From an uncultured Bacilli bacterium (GTDB lineage Bacteria; Bacillota_I; Bacilli_A; RF39; UBA660): DNA of 5,921 nt. The notes under the pieces were generated by a model, which saw nothing but the letters and a program-made list of their open reading frames with translations, was not told where the DNA came from and did not search any database. Shown here piece by piece: positions 1 to 5,799 of the stretch; position 1 is the stretch's first letter, and every line of letters begins with the position of its first letter. The position numbers were made by a program, and so were the translations under genes. The stretch lies in the NCBI GenBank assembly GCA_947623705.1, contig CANQHT010000071.1:1-5921 (forward strand), in the 5' to 3' direction.

Positions 1-2
1 TT

Positions 3-380
3 TTATCTACTTTTACCTTTTTTAGGTATCACTAATTTACTTTCTAAAAATTCTAACATCTTTAAATATCTATGCAATTCATCTTTTTTTATGTGTTTAC
101 CATAGACACTCATTAGATACTCTCTTAATTCATTTATTTTATCTAAAACTATTAAGGCATCACTATCATTAGCATCATCTGACTCTAATATATTCATAAT
201 AATATAAAGTAATCTTTTATATTTTTTCATAAATATACTTTCAATCGTAGGTTTAACTAATTTTTCATCATAAATGGTAATTTTTTCACCCATATGAGAA
301 CTACCAAAACTAAATACGGATTTTTCTTCTACTTTTAATAGTTCTAAATCACATTTAACTTTACTAATTGTCTTTTCCAT
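3..380 (-). CDS. Uncharacterised 125-residue protein, last visible gene of the trmH-rimM-trmD operon
   Basis: I do not recognise this family. The frame is complete: ATG at 380, TAA at 3-5. The start is preceded by a very strong ribosome binding site (GGAGG at 387-391, six bases from the ATG). It overlaps the end of trmD by 17 bases, so it is almost certainly co-transcribed and translationally coupled. There is no signal peptide or membrane segment. The N-terminal 45 residues look partly beta (a hydrophobic KITIYDEKLV stretch near 33-42). Residues about 45-115 look mostly helical, with an acidic, low-complexity turn at 66-75 (ESDDANDSDA) that probably separates two helices. The tail is basic (PKKGKSR). 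One cysteine, at residue 10, argues against a metal site. The location suggests a link to translation or RNA, but that is inference only. In many Bacillota rplS follows trmD; this protein is too unlike L19 to be that. Confidence 0.82.
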   Translation of the reverse strand: MEKTISKVKCDLELLKVEEKSVFSFGSSHMGEKITIYDEKLVKPTIESIFMKKYKRLLYIIMNILESDDANDSDALIVLDKINELREYLMSVYGKHIKKDELHRYLKMLEFLESKLVIPKKGKSR

Positions 381-1047
381 TTTCCCCCTCCAACAAATCT
401 GGTCTTCTTTCTTTAGTCCTTTTTATTTGTTCAATTTTACGATATTCGGCAATTTTTTTATGATCCCCGCTAAGTAAAACTTCTGGTACCTTTAAGCCTC
501 TAAAATCCGCCGGTTTAGTATAGGTCGGATAATCTAATAAATTATTTGTGAATGAATCATACTCCCAAGAGTCTTCTTTAATAACACCCGGAAGTAATCT
601 TACTATAGAATCCGTAATCGCCATCGCCGGTATTTCGCCACCCGTTAATACAAAATCACCCAGACTAATTTCTAAATCGACAAACTCTCTAATCCGCTCA
701 TCATAACCTTCATAATGTCCGCAAATGATAATTAAATGCTTATATTCTTTTAACTCATGGGCTTTTCTTTCGTTATAGACTTTACCTTGGGGACAAGTTA
801 GAATAACTAGGGAATCTGGTGTTTTAATCGCATCTAAACATCTTACTACGGGTTCACACATTAAGACCATTCCCGAACCTCCCCCATAAGGTGTATCATC
901 CACTTGATGATGGTTAAGTAAAGAATACTCCCGAAAATCAATAATATTAATTGTAACCGCTTTCTTTTCTATAGCTCTTTTAATAATTGATTCATTTAAG
1001 AATCCGGTAAACATTTCAGGAAATAACGTTAAAATATCTATTTTCAT
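364..1047 (-). CDS. trmD: tRNA (guanine-37-N1)-methyltransferase TrmD
   Basis: This SPOUT-class enzyme transfers a methyl group from S-adenosylmethionine to N1 of G37 in tRNAs that have G at 36 and 37, which prevents +1 frameshifting. The 227 residues match the usual size. Visible family motifs in order are DILTLFPEMF (4-13), DDTPYGGGSGMV (50-61), the trefoil-knot SAM site with TCPQG (84-88), CGHYEGYDERI (109-119) and ISLGDFVLTGGEIPAM (127-142), then LLDYPTYTKP (170-179), VPEVLLSG (187-194) and a basic C-terminal helix. Asp172 in LLDYP aligns with the catalytic Asp169 of the E. coli enzyme. The ATG at 1047 overlaps the rimM stop as ATGA, with a good ribosome binding site (AAGGAAGTGA, 1057-1066, nine bases away). 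The stop is TAG. The last few residues are rich in E, G, K and D and coincide with the next gene's start signals. Confidence 0.97.
   Translation of the reverse strand: MKIDILTLFPEMFTGFLNESIIKRAIEKKAVTINIIDFREYSLLNHHQVDDTPYGGGSGMVLMCEPVVRCLDAIKTPDSLVILTCPQGKVYNERKAHELKEYKHLIIICGHYEGYDERIREFVDLEISLGDFVLTGGEIPAMAITDSIVRLLPGVIKEDSWEYDSFTNNLLDYPTYTKPADFRGLKVPEVLLSGDHKKIAEYRKIEQIKRTKERRPDLLEGENGKDN
384..391 (-). promoter_or_regulatory. Strong Shine-Dalgarno site of the 125-residue gene, inside trmD
   Basis: On the minus strand this reads GGAGGGGG, followed by AAA and the ATG at 380. It lies within the last codons of trmD, so the short C-terminal tail of TrmD is also the initiation region of the next gene. 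It is the best ribosome binding site in the left operon and is the main support for the small gene being real. Confidence 0.8.
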
Positions 1048-1538
1048 ATAATTAAATCACTTCCTTTAGCGGTCTCTATCCTTTTATTTTCTAAATCAAC
1101 TTTAACTAGGTAATTAGAATTTAGAGGTAAATAAAATTTCTTTACCCCTTTTACTAATAACAAAGGATTATTTAAATCATTTTGATAATCAATAACTACC
1201 CCAATATTTTGAGTATTATCGTAAACATTTAAACCAATTAAATCACTAAGTAAATATTCATCACTATTTAACTCTAAATCACTTCTTTTAATATAGACAT
1301 TTTGCCCTTTATATTTTAATATTTCATTAATATTTTGATAATTTTTAAATAGTACTAAATGATTATTTTTATGAACTCGATGTTCTTTAATTTCTTCTTT
1401 TATTTTATTTGGTCCAATATACAATGGAAAATCACTTTTAAATATTCTTTCTTGGTATTCAAAATCACTAATTATTTTAACTTCCCCTTTAATCCCAAAA
1501 GAATTAACTATTTTTCCAACATTAATATAATTATCCAT
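1044..1538 (-). CDS. rimM: Ribosome maturation factor RimM
   Basis: RimM binds ribosomal protein S19 in the 30S head and helps late processing and folding of 16S rRNA. The 164-residue protein has the N-terminal beta-barrel signature VGKIVNSFGIKGEVKI (7-22) and the C-terminal PRC-barrel entry DEYLLSDLIGLNVYD (93-107), in the normal order and at the normal length. I chose the ATG at 1538: a GAGG ribosome binding site (1545-1548) sits six bases before it, and the family usually begins within a few residues of the YINVGKI motif. An in-frame ATG at 1550 would add four residues (MRFI), but it lies on top of that binding site and has none of its own. The gene overlaps the end of the methyltransferase gene by 8 bases and trmD by 4. 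It ends in TGA, followed two codons on by an in-frame TAG. No tryptophan is present. Confidence 0.94.
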   Translation of the reverse strand: MDNYINVGKIVNSFGIKGEVKIISDFEYQERIFKSDFPLYIGPNKIKEEIKEHRVHKNNHLVLFKNYQNINEILKYKGQNVYIKRSDLELNSDEYLLSDLIGLNVYDNTQNIGVVIDYQNDLNNPLLLVKGVKKFYLPLNSNYLVKVDLENKRIETAKGSDLII

Positions 1539-2250
1539 GATAAACCTCATACATTAGTATACTTGCAGAAATACTTGCATTTAAACTTTCACATTTATTA
1601 CTCATTTTAATATGGACTTTTTTATCGCATAAGGCACTTACTTCTGGGCTTACTCCCCTACCTTCATTACCAATAACTATAGCTACTAAAGAATCTTTAT
1701 ACTTAACTATATCTTCGCCATCTTGAACCGAAGTCGTAATTTTAATATATTTTTTATCTAAGTTTTTTAAAAATTCTACAATATCAGTTCTAATAATATT
1801 AAGATGAAAAAGCATACCTTCGGAAGAACGAATAACTTTGGGATTATATAAATCTACAGAATCATCACTTAAAACAATCGTATCAAAATTAAAAGCCACC
1901 GCACTTCTTATAATTGTTCCTAAATTACCGGGATCTTGTAATCTATCTAAAACTAAGATATTTCCTTTAATTTCTCTTTTCTCTAACTCTTTACAAACAG
2001 CAATTATTTTAGCCCCACTATCTTGTTCTGATAAATTACGCATTATTTTATCCGTTATATAAATGGTGGGTACATCAAAACTTAAGTTCTTATTCGTTGT
2101 ATATATTTCTTTAACAACACCTAGTTTAAGGGCTTCATTAACTAAATGTTCATCTTCAATTAAGAATAATTTTTCACTATCCCGATATTTCTTTTGTTTA
2201 AGCTTTTCTAAATATTTAATTTTAGCATTATCTAAACTTGTAATTTCCAT
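1531..2250 (-). CDS. TrmH/SpoU-family RNA 2'-O-methyltransferase
   Basis: This is a SPOUT methyltransferase that is expected to methylate a ribose 2'-OH in rRNA or tRNA using S-adenosylmethionine. The 239 residues show an N-terminal substrate-binding domain (about 1-90, with KKYRDSEKLFLIED where the family usually has a Gly after IE) and the SpoU catalytic domain. That domain carries motif 1 DRLQDPGNLGTIIRSA (102-117; Asn109 and Arg115 conserved), RSSEGMLF (141-148), motif 2 IVIGNEGRGVS (191-201) and motif 3 ESLNASISAS (221-230), which usually reads SLNVS/A. The ATG at 2250 is chosen over an upstream GTG at 2262: family members begin close to this point, a GGTGG site (2256-2260) lies five bases before it, and the predicted transcript starts around 2262. 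Similar proteins in Bacilli (YsgA-like) sit elsewhere, often near pheS. The RNA target cannot be read from sequence. Confidence 0.93.
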   Translation of the reverse strand: MEITSLDNAKIKYLEKLKQKKYRDSEKLFLIEDEHLVNEALKLGVVKEIYTTNKNLSFDVPTIYITDKIMRNLSEQDSGAKIIAVCKELEKREIKGNILVLDRLQDPGNLGTIIRSAVAFNFDTIVLSDDSVDLYNPKVIRSSEGMLFHLNIIRTDIVEFLKNLDKKYIKITTSVQDGEDIVKYKDSLVAIVIGNEGRGVSPEVSALCDKKVHIKMSNKCESLNASISASILMYEVYHG

Positions 2251-2265
2251 TAGTACCACCACATC

Positions 2266-2279
2266 TTTAGTATACTAAA
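2266..2279. repeat. Perfect 14-base palindrome over the operon -10 box
   Basis: TTTAGTATACTAAA reads the same on both strands and covers the whole -10 box and its flanks. It may be a small operator for a dimeric regulator, or simply the chance symmetry of a TATACT box in AT-rich DNA. The -10 box of the surface-protein gene also carries TATACTAAA. Confidence 0.4.
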
Positions 2280-2297
2280 AAATCACTGATAAATCAA
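2269..2297 (-). promoter_or_regulatory. Promoter of the methyltransferase-rimM-trmD operon
   Basis: On the minus strand the -35 box is TTGATT (2292-2297), the spacer is 17 bases, and the -10 box is TATACT (2269-2274). The predicted start of transcription is near 2262, giving a leader of only about 12 bases before the ATG at 2250, just enough to hold the GGTGG binding site. It lies directly after the terminator at 2306-2337, so the operon begins afresh here. A second TATACT at 2298-2303 has no convincing -35 box. Confidence 0.7.
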
Positions 2298-2305
2298 AGT
2301 ATAAT

Positions 2306-2337
2306 AAAAAATTAGAGTTATTTAACACAACCCTAAT
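2306..2337 (-). terminator. Intrinsic terminator after the zinc-ribbon/HExxH gene and its repeats
   Basis: On the minus strand ATTAGGGTT (2329-2337) pairs with AACTCTAAT (2311-2319) over nine base pairs, including one G-U, around a nine-base loop. A run of six T follows (2306-2311, its first base shared with the stem). It points the right way to end transcription from the 434-residue gene and lies just before the promoter of the methyltransferase operon, separating the two units. Confidence 0.82.
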
Positions 2338-2344
2338 CTTTTTT

Positions 2345-2442
2345 AGTTCCCATTTATGGCTGGGTTCACCGCTTTTATTAGTTTCCTGTTTCGGTCGGAA
2401 TTACCGCTTTTTTTAGTTCCCGTTTATGGCCGGGTTCACCGC
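2345..2442. repeat. Three tandem 35-base repeats, each a GC-rich 28-base unit plus a T-rich spacer
   Basis: The 28-base units lie at 2345-2372, 2380-2407 and 2415-2442, separated by seven-base T-rich spacers (TTTTATT and TTTTTTT), giving an exact period of 35. Units 1 and 3 match at 26 of 28 bases. Unit 2 matches unit 3 at 19 of 28. All end in ACCGC. The units are about 50-61% GC inside an AT-rich region. Positions 5-8 can pair with 17-20 in each unit (CCCA/TGGG, TCC/GGA, CCCG/CGGG), and the changes keep the stem paired. They lie in the transcribed 3' region of the 434-residue gene. The spacers are near identical and only seven bases long, so this is not a CRISPR array. Function unknown. Confidence 0.85.
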
Positions 2443-2447
2443 TTTCG

Positions 2448-2465
2448 TGCATAACTTTGTATGCA
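2448..2465. repeat. Small inverted repeat after the 434-residue gene
   Basis: TGCATA (2448-2453) and TATGCA (2460-2465) are separated by six bases, forming a six-base-pair hairpin between the stop codon of the 434-residue gene and the 35-base repeats. There is no T run after it on the minus strand, so it is not a normal terminator. It could stabilise the 3' end of the message. Confidence 0.4.
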
Positions 2466-2485
2466 TTTATAATTTATAGTATTTT

Positions 2486-3790
2486 TTATCTTTTGTCAAC
2501 CATATTTATCTCTTCTCCAAGATAAGCATCATAGATACTTTTTAAACCATTTTTCTTCTTTTCACTTATTATATTACTATTTAAAAATTTATCTCTTTCA
2601 CTTGCAAGTTCTTCTTTAGTTTTTTCTACTACAAAACCATTTTCAATTTTAAATATAACACTTAATTGGGGATATTTACTAAAAGTAGTTAAATCATTTC
2701 CCATACATTTTAGAAAAATACTTTGTAAATTATCGCGATTCCCATTTACATATCTATCTAATTCAAACATTTTTTTATTTAGTTCTTCGATATTTTGTAA
2801 TATTATATCTTCATCTTTAACTGGAACATTATGACTATGTAATAAATTTAATTGATGCGTAAAACCACATACACTAGCATCCAATTCATAAGAAATTAAA
2901 TGATAATTCTCTTTATAATAACCCGGTAATTTTAAATTAATAATATAATCCATTGTTTCAAGAAGCCCTAAATAAGATAATTCATGACCATTAATTATTT
3001 TAGAAAATTGTATAACATGTCTAAACTCATGATAAATGGTATTAAAAATGCGATTGCTACCATAAATATATAAATTCTTAACATCATCTTCTAGTAATTT
3101 AATATTACCAAAATCAGCGACTCCTAAAGTAATACAAGAATCATCTAAATCATCATAATCAGGATTTAATTCTTTAAAAGAAACAAATTCACAAGTAGGA
3201 TTTTTCGAAAATGTTTGCATTTGTTTCTCAACAAAATATTTTACTAAATTGGCATAGGTTTCATATTTAATCATGGGCATATCCATATTATCACTTAATG
3301 GTTTAGTTAAAAGTTCTTTAGTAAAAAAGTCTACATATACTTCTAAATCCCTATCATATCTTAAAATTATAGCATCAATAGCATCTATTTCTAAATTGGT
3401 TAATTCTTCATTATTTAATATTTTTTTAATTGTTGTAGCATATACCCCATCCATAACTTTATCATAATGATATTTATTCAAAAAATTTTCAACTATCTCT
3501 AATTTTATTCCACTTATCGAATATAATAAATTAAATAACTTATTATTAGGCATATTATTAATTGGTAAGTTTAATAAATAATCATTGAATCTTTGTAAAT
3601 ACATCTCTAATTTAAAATATAACTCTTTTAATTCTTTATTTTCAGTATGACAATATTTACATTCATAATTTATATAATTACCAAGACAATTAGGACAAAC
3701 TTTTAATTCATTTATTCTTTTAACTATTGGCAGAATAGCTAAATAAGTCTTATCAATAATGCTATTTAAATATTTATGATATAAATTCAT
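2486..3790 (-). CDS. Putative zinc-ribbon and HExxH metallopeptidase-like protein, family not recognised
   Basis: I do not recognise the family. The 434-residue protein has a four-cysteine zinc ribbon near the N-terminus, CPNC (32-35) and CKYC (44-47). A long helical region follows, then a second apparent metal site: HEFRH (254-258), an HExxH motif in a hydrophobic helix (IYHEFRHVIQF). YELDASVCGF (301-310) downstream offers Glu302 as the third ligand expected of gluzincin-type peptidases. The C-terminal 110 residues are charged and helical. There is no signal peptide or membrane segment, so it is probably cytosolic. The ATG at 3790 has a GAGGT ribosome binding site (3799-3803) eight bases away, and the stop is TAA. 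It appears to be its own unit, with terminators on both sides. Substrate is unknown. SprT is a poor match because there the zinc ribbon follows the HExxH. A non-catalytic zinc protein is also possible. Confidence 0.85.
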   Translation of the reverse strand: MNLYHKYLNSIIDKTYLAILPIVKRINELKVCPNCLGNYINYECKYCHTENKELKELYFKLEMYLQRFNDYLLNLPINNMPNNKLFNLLYSISGIKLEIVENFLNKYHYDKVMDGVYATTIKKILNNEELTNLEIDAIDAIILRYDRDLEVYVDFFTKELLTKPLSDNMDMPMIKYETYANLVKYFVEKQMQTFSKNPTCEFVSFKELNPDYDDLDDSCITLGVADFGNIKLLEDDVKNLYIYGSNRIFNTIYHEFRHVIQFSKIINGHELSYLGLLETMDYIINLKLPGYYKENYHLISYELDASVCGFTHQLNLLHSHNVPVKDEDIILQNIEELNKKMFELDRYVNGNRDNLQSIFLKCMGNDLTTFSKYPQLSVIFKIENGFVVEKTKEELASERDKFLNSNIISEKKKNGLKSIYDAYLGEEINMVDKR

Positions 3791-3809
3791 TATTCACTAC
3801 CTCATTAAT

Positions 3810-3818
3810 ATTTTAGCA
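3810..3818 (-). promoter_or_regulatory. Possible extended -10 promoter of the 434-residue gene
   Basis: The minus strand reads TGCTAAAAT, an extended -10 element (TGnTAnAAT). No good -35 box is found 17 bases upstream, where the terminator of the surface-protein gene lies. Transcription would start near 3803, almost on the ribosome binding site, so the leader would be very short. Read-through from the surface-protein gene is the alternative. Confidence 0.35.
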
Positions 3819-3820
3819 AA

Positions 3821-3854
3821 AGATAAAATAAAAAGAAAGAGGTTAATCTTTCTT
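3821..3854 (-). terminator. AT-rich intrinsic terminator of the surface-protein gene
   Basis: On the minus strand AAGAAAGA (3847-3854) pairs with TCTTTCTT (3833-3840) over eight base pairs around the six-base loop TTAACC, followed by TTTATTTTATCT (3821-3832). The stem begins inside the TAA stop codon (3853-3855). The low GC content of the stem makes it weaker than usual, so some read-through into the 434-residue gene is possible. Confidence 0.65.
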
Positions 3855-5757
3855 AATCGACATAAGATGGAGTGAATTTTCTATCATAAGTTTCTGTTCC
3901 TAAAGGAAATTTACTCTCAAATATATCTCGTTGGCTTGATTTTATTTTGACTTGACAAGATTCCGGAACTAGTTTAAATGTAAAATTTACTCCAGATACA
4001 TTATCAAATGTAAAACTACTTAAATCTAATGTAGTTAAATTTCTACATTCATAAAACATTTGACTCATATCGGTTACAGAGGATGTATCAAAGGTACTTA
4101 AATCTAAAGTGGTTCCTTGATATTCACTAAACATTTGACTCATATTAGTTGCCCCGGTACCAAATCCTTGTGGAAATGTTATATTTGCGCTTGAATTTGA
4201 AAACATACTCCTCATATTGGTTACAGAAGATGTATCAAAATTGCTTAAATCCAATGTTGCTCCTTTATATCCACTAAACATTTGACTCATATTAGTTGTT
4301 TCTGAACCAAATCCTTGTGGAAATGTTATAGTTGCATTTACAACTACCCCACGATAACCTCCAGAAAACATAGAACTCATATCGATTACAGATGATGTAT
4401 CAAAGGTACTTAAATCTAAAGTGGTTCCTTGATATTCTTCAAACATAGAACTCATATCAGTTGCTCCTGTACCAAAATTTTTGCCAAAGGTTATATTGGC
4501 TTTTAATCCTCCAAATTTAAGTGTATTTTCTCCTAATGAACTTAAATTCCAACTTCCTAATTTTAATTCTTCTAAATTTTCACAATTCTGAAACATATAT
4601 TCCATATTGGTTACTTGGGATGTATCAAAATTACTTAAATCTAATGATGCTCCCGAATAATAAGCAAACATAGAACTCATATCGGTTGTTTCACTTGTAT
4701 TTAAATTATCAAAATATATTGCTTTTAAATTACTCATATTTCTAAAAGCCATAGTTAAGTCTTTAGCATATATTTCTGATTCTGACCCTATATATAAATT
4801 ATATTCGCCATTATGTTCTTCAGTTTCTTCTGTCCAAGCAATAACACTTCCTTTTGACGATAATTCTGTATCAGTTAAATCCATGTATTCTATTATCTTT
4901 TCATCTTCTAAATCACTTGGTATATAATCTACAAATGATGCAGTTACTGCATTACCAAATTCACTATTAGCTAATAGTGGGCCTTCTACATAATCACCCG
5001 GTTCTACACCTTCAACCATAGTAGTTAATTTCTTCATATAAGCTTTACCTTTAGGTTCTTTAACACTACAACTTATATTTTTGTTGGTTATGGTAAAATT
5101 AATTGATTTACCTGCTAATGAATTTTGATTAGCATCTCTATTTATGATATCTATATCGACTGTTATATCTATACTAGTATTTCCTTTTATTGTATAACTT
5201 ACTTCTGTTTGATATCCTAGTCCTTCTTCAATACTTTTATCTATTATTTGTTTTAAATCTATTTGGGTTGGATTTATTGTTACTTTATTACTTCCACCAT
5301 TTTTTGATCCTAAATATACATATCCATCTTCTTCTATTAATGGATTAGTATCTTCTAAAATTGTTCCACTGGCTTTAATTGTTAGTTCACTTGTACAAGA
5401 AAGTTCAGTATCTTCACTTTCTGCTCCACTTACACTTGCTGTTGATATTATATGTTGTTGTTTTCCAGTCTCATAATCTTTTTCTTCAACATTTGTTGCC
5501 CAATATTCTGTTCCGGATTTACTTACGGCCATATCACTGGCTTTTAAATTTATATGTAATTTATTTGTTCCTTGAGTTAGTGTTGGTGTTCCATATTTTG
5601 TTAAGCCTTCCGTTTCGCCAGTTAATGTGGATTTGGTTTCTCCTTCTCCTGTATTTACTATTTGAAAGTATGCGAATGTTCCACCCACTACTACAAATAA
5701 TAATGTTAAGGCTCCGATAAATGTTAATATTATCGCCTTTCTTTTGTTTTCTTCCAT
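3853..5757 (-). CDS. Exported BspA-like (DUF285 repeat) surface protein with SipW-cognate-like leader
   Basis: This 634-residue exported protein is likely cell-surface or matrix-associated and possibly adhesive. Residues 1-31 are a basic start (MEENKRK), a hydrophobic helix and GGTFAYF, resembling the leaders of TasA/camelysin-type proteins cut by SipW. No sipW is visible here. Residues about 55-235 form a beta-rich region with Cys121 and Cys230, which could pair. Residues about 330-590 carry eight DUF285 (BspA/mycoplasma lipoprotein type) motifs, T-D/N-M-x-x-M-F, at 358, 383, 433, 458, 488, 513, 537 and 562, spaced mostly 25 apart, with LDLSxFDTSxV between. There is no LPXTG, C-terminal membrane helix or lipobox, so attachment is by the uncleaved leader or non-covalent. 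The binding partner is unknown. A ribosome binding site (GAGAGGAAG, 5766-5774) precedes the ATG. The promoter contains a G8 run and an operator-like dyad. Confidence 0.9.
   Translation of the reverse strand: MEENKRKAIILTFIGALTLLFVVVGGTFAYFQIVNTGEGETKSTLTGETEGLTKYGTPTLTQGTNKLHINLKASDMAVSKSGTEYWATNVEEKDYETGKQQHIISTASVSGAESEDTELSCTSELTIKASGTILEDTNPLIEEDGYVYLGSKNGGSNKVTINPTQIDLKQIIDKSIEEGLGYQTEVSYTIKGNTSIDITVDIDIINRDANQNSLAGKSINFTITNKNISCSVKEPKGKAYMKKLTTMVEGVEPGDYVEGPLLANSEFGNAVTASFVDYIPSDLEDEKIIEYMDLTDTELSSKGSVIAWTEETEEHNGEYNLYIGSESEIYAKDLTMAFRNMSNLKAIYFDNLNTSETTDMSSMFAYYSGASLDLSNFDTSQVTNMEYMFQNCENLEELKLGSWNLSSLGENTLKFGGLKANITFGKNFGTGATDMSSMFEEYQGTTLDLSTFDTSSVIDMSSMFSGGYRGVVVNATITFPQGFGSETTNMSQMFSGYKGATLDLSNFDTSSVTNMRSMFSNSSANITFPQGFGTGATNMSQMFSEYQGTTLDLSTFDTSSVTDMSQMFYECRNLTTLDLSSFTFDNVSGVNFTFKLVPESCQVKIKSSQRDIFESKFPLGTETYDRKFTPSYVD
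4018..4686 (-). repeat. Four in-frame super-repeats in the surface-protein gene
   Basis: The DUF285 region groups into larger units that each start at a T-D/N-M-S-x-M-F motif, run through LDLS-FDTS and (in units 1-3) end in a glycine-rich FG step. They are residues 358-432 (4462-4686), 433-487 (4297-4461), 488-536 (4150-4296) and a partial unit from 537 (about 4018-4149). Unit lengths are 75, 55 and 49 residues. Bases 4082-4125 and 4394-4437 are identical over 44 bases (312 apart). Bases 4125-4151 match 4272-4298 and 4160-4183 match 4307-4330 (both 147 apart). Both offsets are multiples of three. Confidence 0.85.
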
Positions 5758-5765
5758 CCAAAAAT

Positions 5766-5774
5766 CTTCCTCTC
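5766..5774 (-). promoter_or_regulatory. Ribosome binding site of the surface-protein gene
   Basis: The minus strand reads GAGAGGAAG, ending eight bases before the ATG at 5757. It fixes this start in preference to the overlapping frame that opens at 5761, which is poor in codon character and encodes no recognisable protein. Confidence 0.7.
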
Positions 5775-5799
5775 TACTTTATACATTTAGTATAAAGTA
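5775..5799. promoter_or_regulatory. Perfect 10-base dyad over the -10 box, possible operator
   Basis: The arms TACTTTATAC (5775-5784) and GTATAAAGTA (5790-5799) are exact inverted copies separated by five bases. The dyad covers the -10 box (5789-5794) and the predicted transcription start (near 5782) of the surface-protein gene. Because transcription would start inside it, the message would carry only one arm, so a DNA operator is more likely than an RNA hairpin. The regulator is not in the window. Confidence 0.6.

Noticed and set aside
1044..1550. Possible TGA-as-tryptophan code, suggested by AT-richness and the TGA stop of rimM
   Set aside because: Read-through would add only two residues before TAG, so rimM gives no evidence, and every Trp in the window is TGG, unlike code-4 genomes where TGA dominates.
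2360..2372. T-box-like sequence (GGGTTCACCGC resembles the GGGTGGnACCGCG core) on the plus strand
   Set aside because: There is no plus-strand gene downstream, no specifier-type leader, and the motif is repeated three times as part of a tandem repeat.
2392..2414. Plus-strand terminator in repeat unit 2 (CGGT/ACCG followed by a T run)
   Set aside because: The stem is only four pairs, and no plus-strand gene lies upstream to need it.
2345..2442. CRISPR-like array
   Set aside because: The period is regular, but the spacers are only seven bases, almost pure T and nearly identical, and no cas genes are present.
2486..3790. SprT-like or ImmA/IrrE-like assignment of the 434-residue protein
   Set aside because: SprT has its zinc ribbon after the HExxH and is much shorter. 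The sequence around HEFRH does not match the ImmA/IrrE pattern.
5379..5720. 113-residue plus-strand reading frame opposite the surface-protein gene
   Set aside because: It is Leu/Val/His-rich antisense of a real coding region, with no ribosome binding site or recognisable motif.
5561..5761. Overlapping 66-residue minus-strand reading frame at the start of the surface-protein gene
   Set aside because: It is an out-of-frame shadow, rich in Asn, Ile and Arg, and the ribosome binding site and the exported leader belong to the other frame.
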